From contig NC_135556.1 of assembly GCF_964340395.1 (NCBI RefSeq), forward strand, positions 2,580,001 through 2,644,000: 64,000 bases of DNA. The letters are read 5' to 3'. A program made the translations under genes and the position numbers. The notes under the pieces were generated by a model. That model was not told where the DNA came from, did no database searches, and worked only from the letters and a program-made list of their open reading frames with translations. Origin of the DNA: Glandiceps talaboti (taxonomy: Eukaryota > Hemichordata > Enteropneusta > Spengelidae). Shown here piece by piece: positions 1 through 10,740 of this stretch (position 1 is its first letter; every line of letters starts with the position of its first letter).

Positions 1-150
1 CCTAACTGCAATTACACCCATACTGTCAATTCATACCCTAACTGTAATTACACCCATACTAAGTCAATTCATACCCTAACTGCAATTACACCCGTACTAA
101 GTCAATTCATACCAAAACTGCAATTGCACCCGTACTAAGTCAATTCATAC
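1..150. repeat. 38-bp tandem repeat at the window edge
   Basis: About four units of a 38-bp repeat with core CTAACTGCAATTACACCC followed by AAGTCAATTCATAC. The first unit lacks AAG and the last is diverged. The array runs off the left edge, so its true size is unknown. Confidence 0.85.
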
Positions 151-1429
151 TCAAGGGCTGCAACTTGTTTGTGTGCATTGGATAATATGGTGATGATATG
201 ATACTGTTTACCTCCCTATACACAATCAAATATTTTGTATGTTCAGAGGGTGGTACGATCCATTACTCGGAGGGGTGGTTGTCACACAACTGTACCCCAG
301 AATAAGTGTAAACGTTGTTTTTTTTCCTTGTTCATATTTACTGTTTCTTGTACAAAATAATACAAATAATAGTTCAATATGACTGTATTGTTTAATGCTA
401 GACATGTTAGTACAGTGTTATACATAGTAGAGATAAAGCAAACCACAAACTATTCATGTAACCACATTTGGATTGTTAGATATGGTACAACATGAACATG
501 TGGCAAGTCAAAACTAAGTTATGAATAATTTTATTCAAATTACAACTGTTTGGACTTTATTCACATACCCAAAGTTTATCCCCGAAATGACATCCAGTTT
601 CTCATGTTTGTCCCACAGATGCTATTTTTTTCTTCATCTATACAGGTCTCACTATAAATGTTACTGAATTACTGTATATTTGACTAACTCTTGTACAGCA
701 CCTAATGTTTATAGATTTGATGTGTTGTTGATATAAATACAATTTACATATTGTAAGACAATATTTAATTTATTCTAATGTCACCATACAGGGTTATTTA
801 GTAGTATTGATACAAGAATAGAACATAGCCATTTGTATTGAAACCATATTATTTTAGGTTTATGCCATGCTTCCCCCCCCCCCCTCCCCTTTCCAACTTT
901 CCTTACTAAAACTTAAGTGACTTCTACTTGAACCAGAGTATTATATACAGGCCATGCAAGAGTGTCTTCTCTACATCTAGTTACATCTAAGTGTCATCAA
1001 GTCTAATTACAACCATAACAGCTTAGAATTCCAAGAAGACTTGACACTCCTCTTACCTTGTTCAGAGAAAATACTGATTCAAATTACGCACACAGGGATG
1101 AAAGTTTCAGAAATTGAACAGTTACGTGAAACATGTTTATGGACACTAAATTATATACTGACTAATAAATTGAATTTCAGTCTTTTTGCTGTGTCAAAAA
1201 TTGTGTTTGAAAAAACTGTAGTGCTACTGTGCTAAATATACATTTTCATTGTCTACATGTATAAATCATACATTTTCAATACTTTGTAATTTCTTTTCTT
1301 GTGTAATGGGAAAGAAATCAAACATTTTAATTTAGTCCTATTTGATTGACTTTATTGTCATCTCATAGCAATTTAGCCAACTTGTACTGGTCTGTTGCTA
1401 ACAGCAGTGTTAGTGTTAGTACAGTTTGA
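151..1429. other. AT-rich unassigned DNA
   Basis: No convincing exon, RNA gene or transposon is visible. It contains a C-run at about 871-884 and one 64-codon frame (1041-1235) with no recognisable motif, which I treat as chance. Composition is typical of introns or intergenic DNA. Confidence 0.6.
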
Positions 1430-2322
1430 TATTCCTGGTCAAAGGGCAATGAATTGTAAACTCTGACCGTAGGTCAAAGGCCAATGCATTGTAAACTCTG
1501 ACCGTAGGTCAAAGGGCAATGAATTGTAAACTCTGACCGTAGGTCAAAGGCCAATGCATTGTAAACTCTGACCGTAGGTCAAAGGCCTATGCATTGTAAA
1601 CTCTGACCGTAGGTCAAGGCCTATGCATTGTAAACTCTGACCGTAGGTCAAAGGGCAATGAATTGTAAACTCTGACCGTAGGTCAAAGGCCAATGCATTG
1701 TAAACTCTGACCGTAGGTCAAAGGGCAATGAATTGTAAACTCTGACCGTAGGTCAAAGGCCAATGCATTGTAAACTCTGACCGTAGGTCAAAGGCCTATG
1801 CATTGTAAACTCTGACCGTAGGTCAAGGCCTATGCATTGTAAACTCTGACCGTAGGTCAAAGGCCAATGCATTGTAAACTCTGACCGTAGGTCAAAGGCC
1901 AATGCATTGTAAACTCTGACCGTAGGTCAAAGGCCAATGCATTGTAAACTCTGATCGTAGGTCAAAGGCCAATGCATTGTAAACTCTGATCGTAGGTCAA
2001 AGGCCAATGCATTGTAAACTCTGACCGTAGGTCAAAGGCCAATGCATTGTAAACTCTGACCGTAGGTCAAAGGCCAATGCATTGTAAACTCTGACCGTAG
2101 GTCAAAGGCCAATGCATTGTAAACTCTGACCGTAGGTCAAAGGCCAATGCATTGTAAACTCTGATCGTAGGTCAAAGGCCTATGCATTGTAAACTCTGAC
2201 CGTAGGTCAAAGGCCAATGCATTGTAAACTCTGACCGTAGGTCAAAGGCCAATGCATTGTAAACTCTGACCGTAGGTCAAAAGCCAATGCATTGTAAACT
2301 CTGACCGTAGGTCAAAGGCTAC
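1430..2322. repeat. 35-bp minisatellite, about 25 copies
   Basis: The unit reads AAAGGCCAATGCATTG then TAAACTCTGACCGTAGGTC. Variants (GGGCAATGAATTG, GGCCTATGCATTG, ATCGTAGG) recur in blocks near 1440-1620 and 1655-1830, which suggests multi-unit duplication. The right half is nearly homogeneous. There is no coding signal. Confidence 0.95.
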
Positions 2323-3700
2323 GTATATTTTCTTTCTTGTTTGATATCTTACAGTCATATTCTTAGAGCTGAAAAAATGCCATTTTGCCAAACTTTAACT
2401 GCAAAGATAGATTATTTTTAGATTATGTTTTTACCAAAATCAAGTATATAATTGTATCATTTTACTTCAAGTATTTATTGTGAATTTTTACAAAGATTTG
2501 TATGTGGTGCTTTAAGTCCATTTATTTTAAAAAGAGCTTTTTTTATTGATTTTGTTTTGTGATATGAGGTTTAAAAACAAAATGAACACAAGCATGTGAA
2601 ATTTTTATTTGCTTGTTTATTTATTTATTTATTTATCTATATATCTATCTATCTATCTATCCATCTATTTTATATGACTTTCTTTAATTTATTGATATTG
2701 AGGATAGAAAATATAGGAGAATCTGAAAACTAAAGCCAAAAAAATTGTTCTATGTCATATGCATATTGTAGCTGCTTTGACAAGAACTCTTGTAAGGCTT
2801 GGTCATGTTAACAGTAAAAAGGTTTAAAATCAATCATTATGCCAGTGAATATAGTGTTTATGCCAGTGAATATAGTGTTTATGCCAGTGAATATAGTGTT
2901 TTGCCAAGCTTTGGGAAGCCCATTAAAAGAGGCTGAAAAGCTGATGTCTTGATAAAGGAGTTGTCCTTAACAAAAACACTATATCTAAATACATTTTGAA
3001 GTTTTACTCAAAGATTTTAATTTACTGAAAAGATCACATGAGTCTGTTAATATCACCAATATACAGTGTATATGTATATGTGTACTAGACTGTAATACCA
3101 ATGTTACTATGGTAACCCGTACATGTACAACATGCAGTTATTAATTTAGGGGAACGCCATGCCAGGAAATACATGTATTTTCATAAACTTGGGGTTCTGG
3201 AGAGTCATTACATGATTTGACATTATGTAAGTTGTGCATGATTGCCAAGACACACAGAATACCAAAATTGAAACTCTTTCACCTCTATTGTTCTCACACT
3301 GCTGCACCATTGCATCATGGGACTTTATAGCAGACATTTACAAATCTGTTTGTTTTCAGATAAAGCTTACCATTTAGTCTTGTCAGGAAAGTTGTTTAGT
3401 TGATATAGTAGATCTGTTGTCAATCATACCATCATCTGAACAACATGTTATGATGATATTTTGATCCTTCTTTAGTCTAAAAGCTTGATTTACAAGGACT
3501 GCAAAATTGATAATGTGTTGACAATTATGAAATAAATGTGCAATAATTTAATTACTAGAGTTTATTTCACTTATTCCTAAATTGATAAATAATTTGTTAT
3601 TTTGACATACTTAGAACAGTCGTTACTAAAAGTAAAAATAGTATACATTGTATTTTTTAGGGTAGTGTTGTATTTTTACACTCCAAAATGATATAGAGTC
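2323..3700. other. AT-rich unassigned DNA with small microsatellites
   Basis: It holds a (TTTA)n/(ATCT)n microsatellite at about 2617-2667 and three copies of a 21-bp unit ATGCCAGTGAATATAGTGTTT-like sequence split as ATGCCAGTGAAT plus ATAGTGTTT at about 2839-2901. A 63-codon minus-strand frame at 3146-3337 has no recognisable feature. Nothing else is supported. Confidence 0.6.
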
Positions 3701-3708
3701 AGCTTGAA

Positions 3709-5340
3709 ATGGATAAGCCAAGTACAACCACTGTACTAACCTGGCCCTATAAACCATGTACAACCACTATACTAACCTGGCCCTATAAGCCAAGTACAAC
3801 CACTGTACTAACCTGGCCCTATAAACCATGTACAACCACTATACTAACCTGGCCCTATAAACCAAATACAACCACTATACTAACCTGGCCCTATAAGCCA
3901 AGTACAACCACTATACTAACCTGGTCCTATAAACCAAATACAACCACTATACTAACCTGGCCCTATAAACCAAGTACAACCACTATACTAACCTGGCCCT
4001 ATAAACCAAATACAACCACTATACTAACCTGGCCCTATAAACCAAGTACAACCACTATACTAACCTGGCCCTATAAACCAAATACAACCACTATACTAAC
4101 CTGGCCCTATAAACCAAGTACAACCACTATACTAACGTGGTCCTATAAACCAAGTACAACCACTATACTAACCTGGCCCTATAAACCAAATACAACCACT
4201 ATACTAACCTGGCCCTATAAGCCAAGTACAACCACTATACTAACCTGGCCCTATAAACCAAGTACAACCACTATTATACTAATCTGGCCCTATAAACCAA
4301 ATACAACCACTATACTAACCTGGCCCTATAAACCAAATACAACCACTATACTAACCTGGCCTTATAAACCAAGTACAACCACTATACTAACCTGGCCCTA
4401 TAAACCAAGTACAACCACTATACTAACCTGGCCCTATAAACCAAATACAACCACTATACTAACCTGGCCCTATAAACCAAGTACAACCACTATACTAACG
4501 TGGTCCTATAAACCAAGTACAACCACTATACTAACCTGGCCCTATAAACCAAATACAACCACTATACTAACCTGGCCCTATAAGCCAAGTACAACCACTA
4601 TACTAACCTGGCCCTATAAACCAAGTACAACCACTATTATACTAATCTGGCCCTATAAACCAAATACAACCACTATACTAACCTGGCCCTATAAACCAAA
4701 TACAACCACTATACTAACCTGGCCTTATAAACCAAGTACAACCACTATACTAACCTGGCCCTATAAACCAAGTACAACCACTATACTAACCTGGCCCTAT
4801 AAACCAAATACAACCACTGTACTAACCTGGCCCTATAAACCAAGTACAACCACTATACTAACCTGGCCCTATAAACCAAATACAACCACTATACTAACCT
4901 GGCCCTATAAACCAAATACAACCACTGTACTAACCTGGCCCTATAAACCAAGTACAACCACTATACTAACCTGGCCCTATAAACCAAATACAACCACTAT
5001 ACTAACCTGGCCCTATAAACCAAGTACAACCACTATACTAACCTGGCCCTATAAACCAAGTACAACCACTATACTAACCTGGCCCTATAAACCAAGTACA
5101 ACCACTATACTAACCTGGCCCTATAAACCAAGTACAACCACTATACTAACCTGGCCCTATAAACCAAGTACAACCACTATACTAACCTGGTCCTATAAAC
5201 CATGTACAACCACTATACTAACCTGGCCCTATAAACCAAGTACAACCACTATACTAACCTGGCCCTATAAACCAAGTACAACCACTATACTAACCTGGCC
5301 CTATAAACCAAGTACAACCACTATACTAACCTGGCCCTAG
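3709..5340 (+). repeat. 36-bp minisatellite open in one frame (543 codons)
   Basis: About 45 copies of a 36-bp unit. Because 36 is a multiple of three, the array is open from ATG 3709 to TAG 5338-5340, encoding a 12-residue repeat KPSTTTILTWPY. Position 3 varies S/N/C, position 7 varies I/V and position 11 varies P/S. Two units carry the same 3-bp insertion, giving TTTIILIWPY, inside a duplicated block of about 363 bp. The substitutions mix silent and replacement changes with no bias toward silent ones, and there is no signal peptide, flanking unique coding or clear promoter. I read this as a noncoding minisatellite that is open by arithmetic; a repetitive secreted or structural protein is a minor possibility. 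Confidence 0.9.
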
Positions 5341-5611
5341 GATGTCAGCGTGTATTATTTGTATTTAGTAGTAAAAGATAAGTAGAATGAAAGCAGACAT
5401 GTCACCAAGGAAACTACTTCAGCTCTCCTGAAATTTCTTGTCTTACTATTTATTGTGTACAGTCAATATATACAGACTTGCGCTGCATTGCAGTGGCAGC
5501 AACTTCACTTTCAATGTCTATTTATATGTGTTGGTTAATTGAGCTGTTGTCACCTTCCAATCCACGGTTCTTGTCAACTATCAAGAGGTTGTCAACACAG
5601 ATGTAGTCTAG

Positions 5612-5681
5612 CGGCTATCCACTAGGTTTGAATCTGAAGTTGAGTAAAGAGATGTTCAGATTCAAACCTAATAGATAACCT
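5612..5681. repeat. Imperfect inverted repeat (hairpin)
   Basis: The inner arms AGGTTTGAATCTGAA (5624-5638) and its exact complement (5655-5669) are separated by 16 bases. Pairing extends outward with a few mismatches (GGCTATCCACT against GGTTATCTATT). It may be a very small foldback element; no target duplication was identified. Confidence 0.7.
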
Positions 5682-7679
5682 CTGCTCTCTAGACAGACAC
5701 ATATACTTATAATAGCTTTATGTGTTTTCACATCACATTGTAGATTTATTTTCATTTCAAATATTTTTTTATTTCTAAACATGTGCAATATTGTAGCTTT
5801 TATGCCACCCTGTTGAGAATACTTGTTAATATGTTTAAAAGTTATGTACTTTAGTGCTAGCTGTCCATGTTTTAAAGAGTACCTTTGTCAAAGACGTACA
5901 ATCATGCAGAAACAAGTTTTCTGAATAAAATGCATGTAGTTGTTACAGTGTGTTATTTTCTCTGTTCAATTTACATCAAATATTTTCATCAGCTATGCCA
6001 CATCAGCCATATCACAGACATAGGTTTACATCAGTTAATTTAATATCGACCAATTTGCTATTTGACCTTGGTTATGGAGTTCAAAGTCAAAAAAGAAAGC
6101 TTACCTTTGGGTTATAGATATTTAAATGGAGTCTTTGTGTTGTCAACTTATGTAGTGTAAGTTATGTAGCAAGAAGCATTTTGGTCATTGCACCTTGAAA
6201 ATGTTTGTCAAGGTCAGAGGTCAATGTCTCATTAAAAAGCTCATCATTGATAACATAAGGCACTTGAATGGTGTCCATATGTATCAAACTTTTGGAGACT
6301 TTTGGCGCAACTGAACTGGCCAGTAAGGTTCAGTAGTGCTATAGGCATGGTGTGGTGTCTGTCCGTCTGTCTGTCTGTATCAAAAATGTATAATTCCAAA
6401 ACTACAGACCAGTTTGGCCAATAACTTAAGAGGGATGCATCTGGTGATGTGTAGATGAAGCTGTATTCATAACATGATGATCTTGTCAGCGATATGCAAA
6501 TTACATAAACAAATCACAATTTTGATCAAAAACTTTTATTTTGAAACTGCATGGTGAATGGGGTTGAAACTTTCTGGAGGTGTTACTTCTGCAGTTATTG
6601 TTGAAAACGTGTTGACACAATTGGTCCTAGCAACCATAACCACACCCTCAGTAACAGTGAAATTATGCATTTTACAAAGTCCATATCAATGGCTAAATGA
6701 TGGTTTATATTGCAAAGATGAAAACTGGAAAGGGTAAATTAATTAAGATTCCAAAAGTGTATGCAAATATGCCTAGCAACAAGACCATGCCCATACCCAT
6801 ACCAACAGCCAACTACAGTTGTGCTACAACGCCATTGGCAGTATTTTCACAAATATGGCTGCCATTTGGTTATACAGGTCATGGTCATGAAATTAAGTGA
6901 CGTGCATGTGTGTCAAATAGTCAAACCCAAGTCATGATCATACTGTAATATCATCGTCACTTGAAATGTTTGATTCAAAAAGCTATGAAAATGTAAACCC
7001 AAATTTGGCTATTTGACCTTGAAGAAGACTTTCAAGGTCAAGGGCTTCAGAAAACTCATATTTGCTAGAGTGGTCCTATTTTTTAAAAATGTATCTCATT
7101 AGTTTTCCATGGCAACTATGAGTTGGTCAGTTGATTTAAAGAAAAAAGCAAAAAAAAAATAATAAAAAATCATCTTCATGTTTCTCTGCCTTTCCTTTAC
7201 ATCCTCTCTATCTTCTTTTCATTGGATTCCTGGTAACAAGCCCTTTTTCTACACAAATGTCATGTTTTCAATAATTTCCAACATGAAAAAATGCTCTGTT
7301 CGTGAAAAAGTGTTGTCATTGCCACCATGACTGTAGAAGACATCGACAGTCCTGACACTTGCTTAATCCTACCAAAGAGGGTGCTGTTCCACAAAATATT
7401 TAGTGCAGGTGCAAATAACATTTTTTTTTTATATTTTGATGTCGGAGCTGAAAATTTTGGTCCGTCAGGTAAGGAGAAACAGAAAAAAATAGGGTCACCT
7501 TAATATGGGTGTAGGCACTAATATACATCCAAAGTTATAATGCATAGTGTGAAATTTAACAAGAAACATGGCTGCCATTCGGCCATATTTAATTCGGGCA
7601 CAAAACAAAGTGATGTGCATGTGTCTCTGCATAGTATGTTGCCTTTATGCCAGGTTTGGTTGAAATCGGTTGGTGCATG

Positions 7680-7783
7680 CACTCGAATCAATATGTATGA
7701 TTTTTTTTTAAAAATAAAATATGTATGTAAATAAGTAAGCTTATTTACATACAATACATTTTTTTTCTACACATTGATTCGAG
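7680..7783. repeat. Foldback sequence with paired ends
   Basis: The outer ends ACTCGAATCAAT (7680s) and ATTGATTCGAGT (about 7772-7783) are complementary, as are the inner arms GTATGTAAATAAG and CTTATTTACATAC around 7723-7752. The middle pairs partly through T-runs and A-runs. It looks like a small palindromic insertion or a duplicated-inverted end of the dispersed repeat just upstream. Confidence 0.65.
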
Positions 7784-8029
7784 TACCTGTGCCAGAGTCA
7801 TGATGGTGAATGCACACACGCACAGACATGGATGCATGCACGCGCGGATGGACGGAACCCAAAGTCTCCTCGGGGCAGGCAGTATGCAATGGGGACTAAA
7901 AGAAATGCGGTACCTCCACTCAGTATGTCCAAATCCTCCAACCTGCACCTCAACCCTCCCCTGAAATCAAATGGTTTACCCCTAGCTTATCTGTGCATTT
8001 GACTTGTAGTCAATATGTATTTACTGATA

Positions 8030-8190
8030 GTTATAGTACGTGTCAGAGGACATTTACTGTTTTTATTCGGACAGTTTTGGTTAACCCGTCTGTTATTTTG
8101 TCCGAGGCGCAGCCGAGGACAAAATAACTGATGGGTTAACCAAAACTGTCCGAATAAAAACAGTAAATGTCCGAGGACACGTACTATAAC
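8030..8190. repeat. 161-bp near-perfect palindrome
   Basis: Arms of about 74 bp pair with only a few mismatches (GTTATAGTACGTGTC with GACACGTACTATAAC at the ends). The spacer is about 13 bases containing GAGGCGCAGCC. It sits about 240 bp upstream of the Crypton-like exon in a locally CpG-richer stretch. It could be a recent foldback MITE or a snap-back in a promoter. Confidence 0.9.
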
Positions 8191-8432
8191 GAAGTTATAC
8201 TGCGAATTTGGCGAGTTTTGTAGTTTTCAAGCGACTTCCTCCCTGGCAATGAACGCAGCAGCACGTTATGTAAATTACAATTGATGGGACTGTTTTACAA
8301 CACGTTGTCATTTGCTTGAATTGAGAACACTGAGTTTAGCCAATCAAAAATAGAACATTTTAGTTTAACAGGTGGTAGTATTATAATTAGACACACGTGT
8401 GTATTCGGGTGTGGCAGCATTGTGTCTCCTAG

Positions 8433-8855
8433 TCAGACACCACAGTCGAACCGTCGTCGAAGTGTTCGTTCCCTCGTCTCGTGTTATGTCGCTCCAAAAC
8501 TGAGTCTGTAGTCAATTGGAATAGGGAATATTTTCTATCCCAGGTCGACGTAGATGATGCTGAAGATTTTAAGTTAACCGACATACAAAAAGAATTTCGG
8601 TTTCTACCTCCGGTTGACAACACCAAAGTGGAGGAATACCAGAAAGCACGTGTTCCACCAGCCACTCGCAAGGCGACACGATGGGGTGTTACTGTATGGA
8701 AAGAAGTGCAGGTAGGATCTACCCTACGTCTTTCTGAAAATAGTTCCAGTGAGACTGTTGAATGTAACACTGCATCGAAGGATTCGATTGTTGAATCGTC
8801 ACCAGTTACAATAAATGTAGTCAAAGAGAACACGAAGATTCAATTTACATTTTGA
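8433..8855 (+). CDS. Crypton/DUF3504-like N-terminal exon, partial
   Basis: The open frame runs from 8433 (after a TAG that could be a splice acceptor, CTCCTAG) to the TGA at 8853-8855. No in-frame ATG begins it, so it is an internal or second exon, or a decayed copy. The diagnostic stretch is VPPATRKATRWGVTVWKE near 8655-8705. This resembles the helical N-terminal segment preceding the tyrosine-recombinase-like domain of Crypton transposons and their host derivatives (QRICH1/ZMYM/KIAA1958 relatives). A possible donor CAG|GTAGGA follows VWKEVQ, ending the exon at 8711 in phase 0. Alternatively the Ser-rich acidic tail to 8855 is real and an ATTAAA near 8887 is the polyadenylation signal. No catalytic recombinase residues are present in the window, so function cannot be claimed. 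Base use is more CpG-rich than the neighbours. Confidence 0.45.
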   Translation, partial: SDTTVEPSSKCSFPRLVLCRSKTESVVNWNREYFLSQVDVDDAEDFKLTDIQKEFRFLPPVDNTKVEEYQKARVPPATRKATRWGVTVWKEVQVGSTLRLSENSSSETVECNTASKDSIVESSPVTINVVKENTKIQFTF

Positions 8856-9230
8856 ATTGTGTATTGTATTTTCGTTATGACTGGAATTAAATGCACTTCA
8901 CCTGGTTTCGAGCTTCTTTGTTTTCATTGGTTGTGTACACCTGTCAGATTGTTTCTTTTTGAATTACCTCGTTAACATTGATATATTCCCAATTGTTGAG
9001 AATAACTAAACTGCGGACTCTTTCTTTCTTCGGGTTAACTTGGTGTGGACTCTTTCTTTGTTTGAGTTAACTTGTAGCGGCCTTTTTCTTTGTTGAAAGC
9101 AGTCCGATTAACTTGAATTTATAATTAATGAGTGAAAAGTGTACGGTAACAGAAAAAGAGAGCATGGTTTGAACAATAGAGACGAGCCAAAAAGTTGTAT
9201 AACCATGTTTACAGTACAGATATATGTAGT

Positions 9231-9305
9231 CTCGGTTACCCAGCCTCTCACCGCTGGGGGCGCTGCCTACGAGACCACCCAAAACGAGAGTCTGGGGAAA
9301 CGAGA
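9231..9305 (+). repeat. Single MITE-end copy related to the 55.6-kb array
   Basis: Reads GTTACCCAGCCTCTCACC, GCTGGGGGCGCT, GAGACCACCC and GAGAGTCTGGGGAAA. The same segment order occurs in the 57-bp array at 55639-56228 and, inverted, at 56440-56650. This looks like one terminal repeat of a dispersed nonautonomous DNA transposon; no partner end was found nearby. Confidence 0.65.
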
Positions 9306-9504
9306 TTCCAACTATCACAGAAGTCACACATTATGGAAGTCACACAGCAAGATGCATTGCGCATCTCTCCATACAATGTCATGTATTGTGTACACACTGA
9401 GAGGTTTGCACGCACTACTCAGGGGGATGGTTGTCACCTGACCCTGGATTCACCTGTAAAATTACTGTCTGTCATTGTCCTATAAAATCACTCATAATCA
9501 AAGA

Positions 9505-9620
9505 GGTAGTATAGAGATTGATACATTTGTAGCAGCAAGATTCGTACGATATTTTCCTAAGAAAACGACATTCTAAGCAATAAGAAAACAACAATCTATG
9601 AAATATTACACGCCCCTGTG
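9505..9620. mobile_element. Rearranged copy of the CACAGGGGCGTGTA MITE
   Basis: It shares GCAGCAAGATTCGTA, ATTTTCCTAAGAAAACG and the terminal sequence TACACGCCCCTGTG (ending 9620) with the complete copy at 13925-14134. An internal deletion has joined the two ends, and the left terminus is missing. Confidence 0.7.
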
Positions 9621-9639
9621 GTGGCGAGAGTATGGATAA

Positions 9640-10260
9640 CCGTACAGATGCATGGATGCAGATTTCATTGGCATGAAAGAAAGCACAAGTAACAAATGGC
9701 TCTTTTTTAATGGTCGGTACAAAACGCAGGTACAGGCCAGGCCAGGTCAGCTAAAGACTGGATATTTTTTTGGAACCACATTCACATTCGGATGCAAAGA
9801 GCCGTCATGTTTTTATTCGCAAAATATATTGGTTTTCATGGCAAATTTCACCTTCTCTTTTATAAATGTCAACATTGTAAGTATAAGTTCAAGTTTGAAT
9901 AAGTTCACATTCTGTTGAAAACGTCTATGATAAATACTCCGAACCGCCCAAACGATATCTCTCTTGACAACCATTAATTACCAATTTTAATTACTGCTCA
10001 TATGGAGCATGCGCATTTCGATGTGCCATAGAGTGTAGACAAGTAGAAATCAATTGCTTAAATATGACATCTTATTCTTAACCAAATATCTATACACAGA
10101 CAAATGGTTAGCCCAATGTGATCAATGAGGGCGCACAAGGATATTCTAGTACAATTATGCAGTAGTATACATGATATATATGTGCATATTATGCATAGTG
10201 TCATTTCCAAAGAAAAAGACTGTCAAGGTCATGAATGATCTCCACTCAGTATAGCATTAA
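9640..10260. other. Unassigned intergenic DNA
   Basis: No recognisable coding or repeat structure. An 88-codon frame at 9652-9918 has no motif and is treated as chance. Confidence 0.55.
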
Positions 10261-10261
10261 C

Positions 10262-10740
10262 ATCAGCTGTCATTAAAATATTTGAAAGAGTTCTACTCCC
10301 TCACCTCCAGGTTTTAGTATCTGAGTTCATGGACCCTTAAAGTTTACAGTTTGGATATAGAAGAAAACATAGTGTTGAAGACACTGTTATATATGTCTTA
10401 AACAAAATATATTCACATTTAGACAATCCAGGAACCTTTGTACACCTCATGTTTTTCGACTTTTCAATCGCTTTCAATACGATACAGCCACAATTACTAG
10501 CAGTTCCGTTCTATGCATGGACACTGGATTATCTTACAAATCGACCTCAGTACGTGAAAGTTTATAAAGATGTGCTCTCCAACACTCTATACACAAATAC
10601 CCGGGCACCACAGGGGACAGTACTGTCTCCCTTTCTATTTTCTTTATATACAGCCGATTGTAGAAATTCGCACGAGTCGTGCCCAATTGCTAAGTTTGCC
10701 GACGACACTGGACTGACTGGACTGATATATAAACTGACAC
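10262..10740 (+). pseudogene. Non-LTR reverse transcriptase fragment
   Basis: The translation matches the middle of a LINE reverse transcriptase: a frame reading ALTSAVIKIFERV-like sequence, then FGYRRKHSVEDTV, HLMFFDFSIAFNTIQPQL, YLTNRPQYVKVY, APQGTVLSPFLFSLYT and the catalytic FADDT box near 10700. Stops and a deletion between FNTIQPQL and VPFYAW break the frame. Both ends are missing (no endonuclease, no 3' tail), so it is a dead fragment. The motifs are of the CR1/Jockey-like group, similar to the element at 36879-38075; the exact clade is not certain. Confidence 0.85.

Larger units (their letters stand above)
5341..8029. other. Intergenic DNA with dispersed-repeat debris
   Basis: No exon is supported. 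The stretch 6400-6660 (TATAATTCCAAAACTAC, CTTTCTGGAGGTGTTA, CCTAGCAACCATAACCACAC) is a copy of the family also at 44260-44935. Stretches 6835-7060 and 7540-7690 carry a second family (GGCTGCCATTTGG, GGCTATTTGACCTTGAAG, GCCAGGTTTGGTTGAAAT), seen inverted at 18530-18640. An imperfect hairpin lies at 5612-5681 with perfect 15-bp arms AGGTTTGAATCTGAA, and a foldback lies at 7680-7783. Confidence 0.6.

Noticed and set aside
1430-2322. Possible CRISPR-like direct repeats
   Set aside because: Head-to-tail minisatellite with no unique spacers; animal DNA with no cas genes.
8429-8833. 134-codon minus-strand frame opposite the Crypton-like exon
   Set aside because: Antisense shadow of the plus frame, which carries the recognisable motif.
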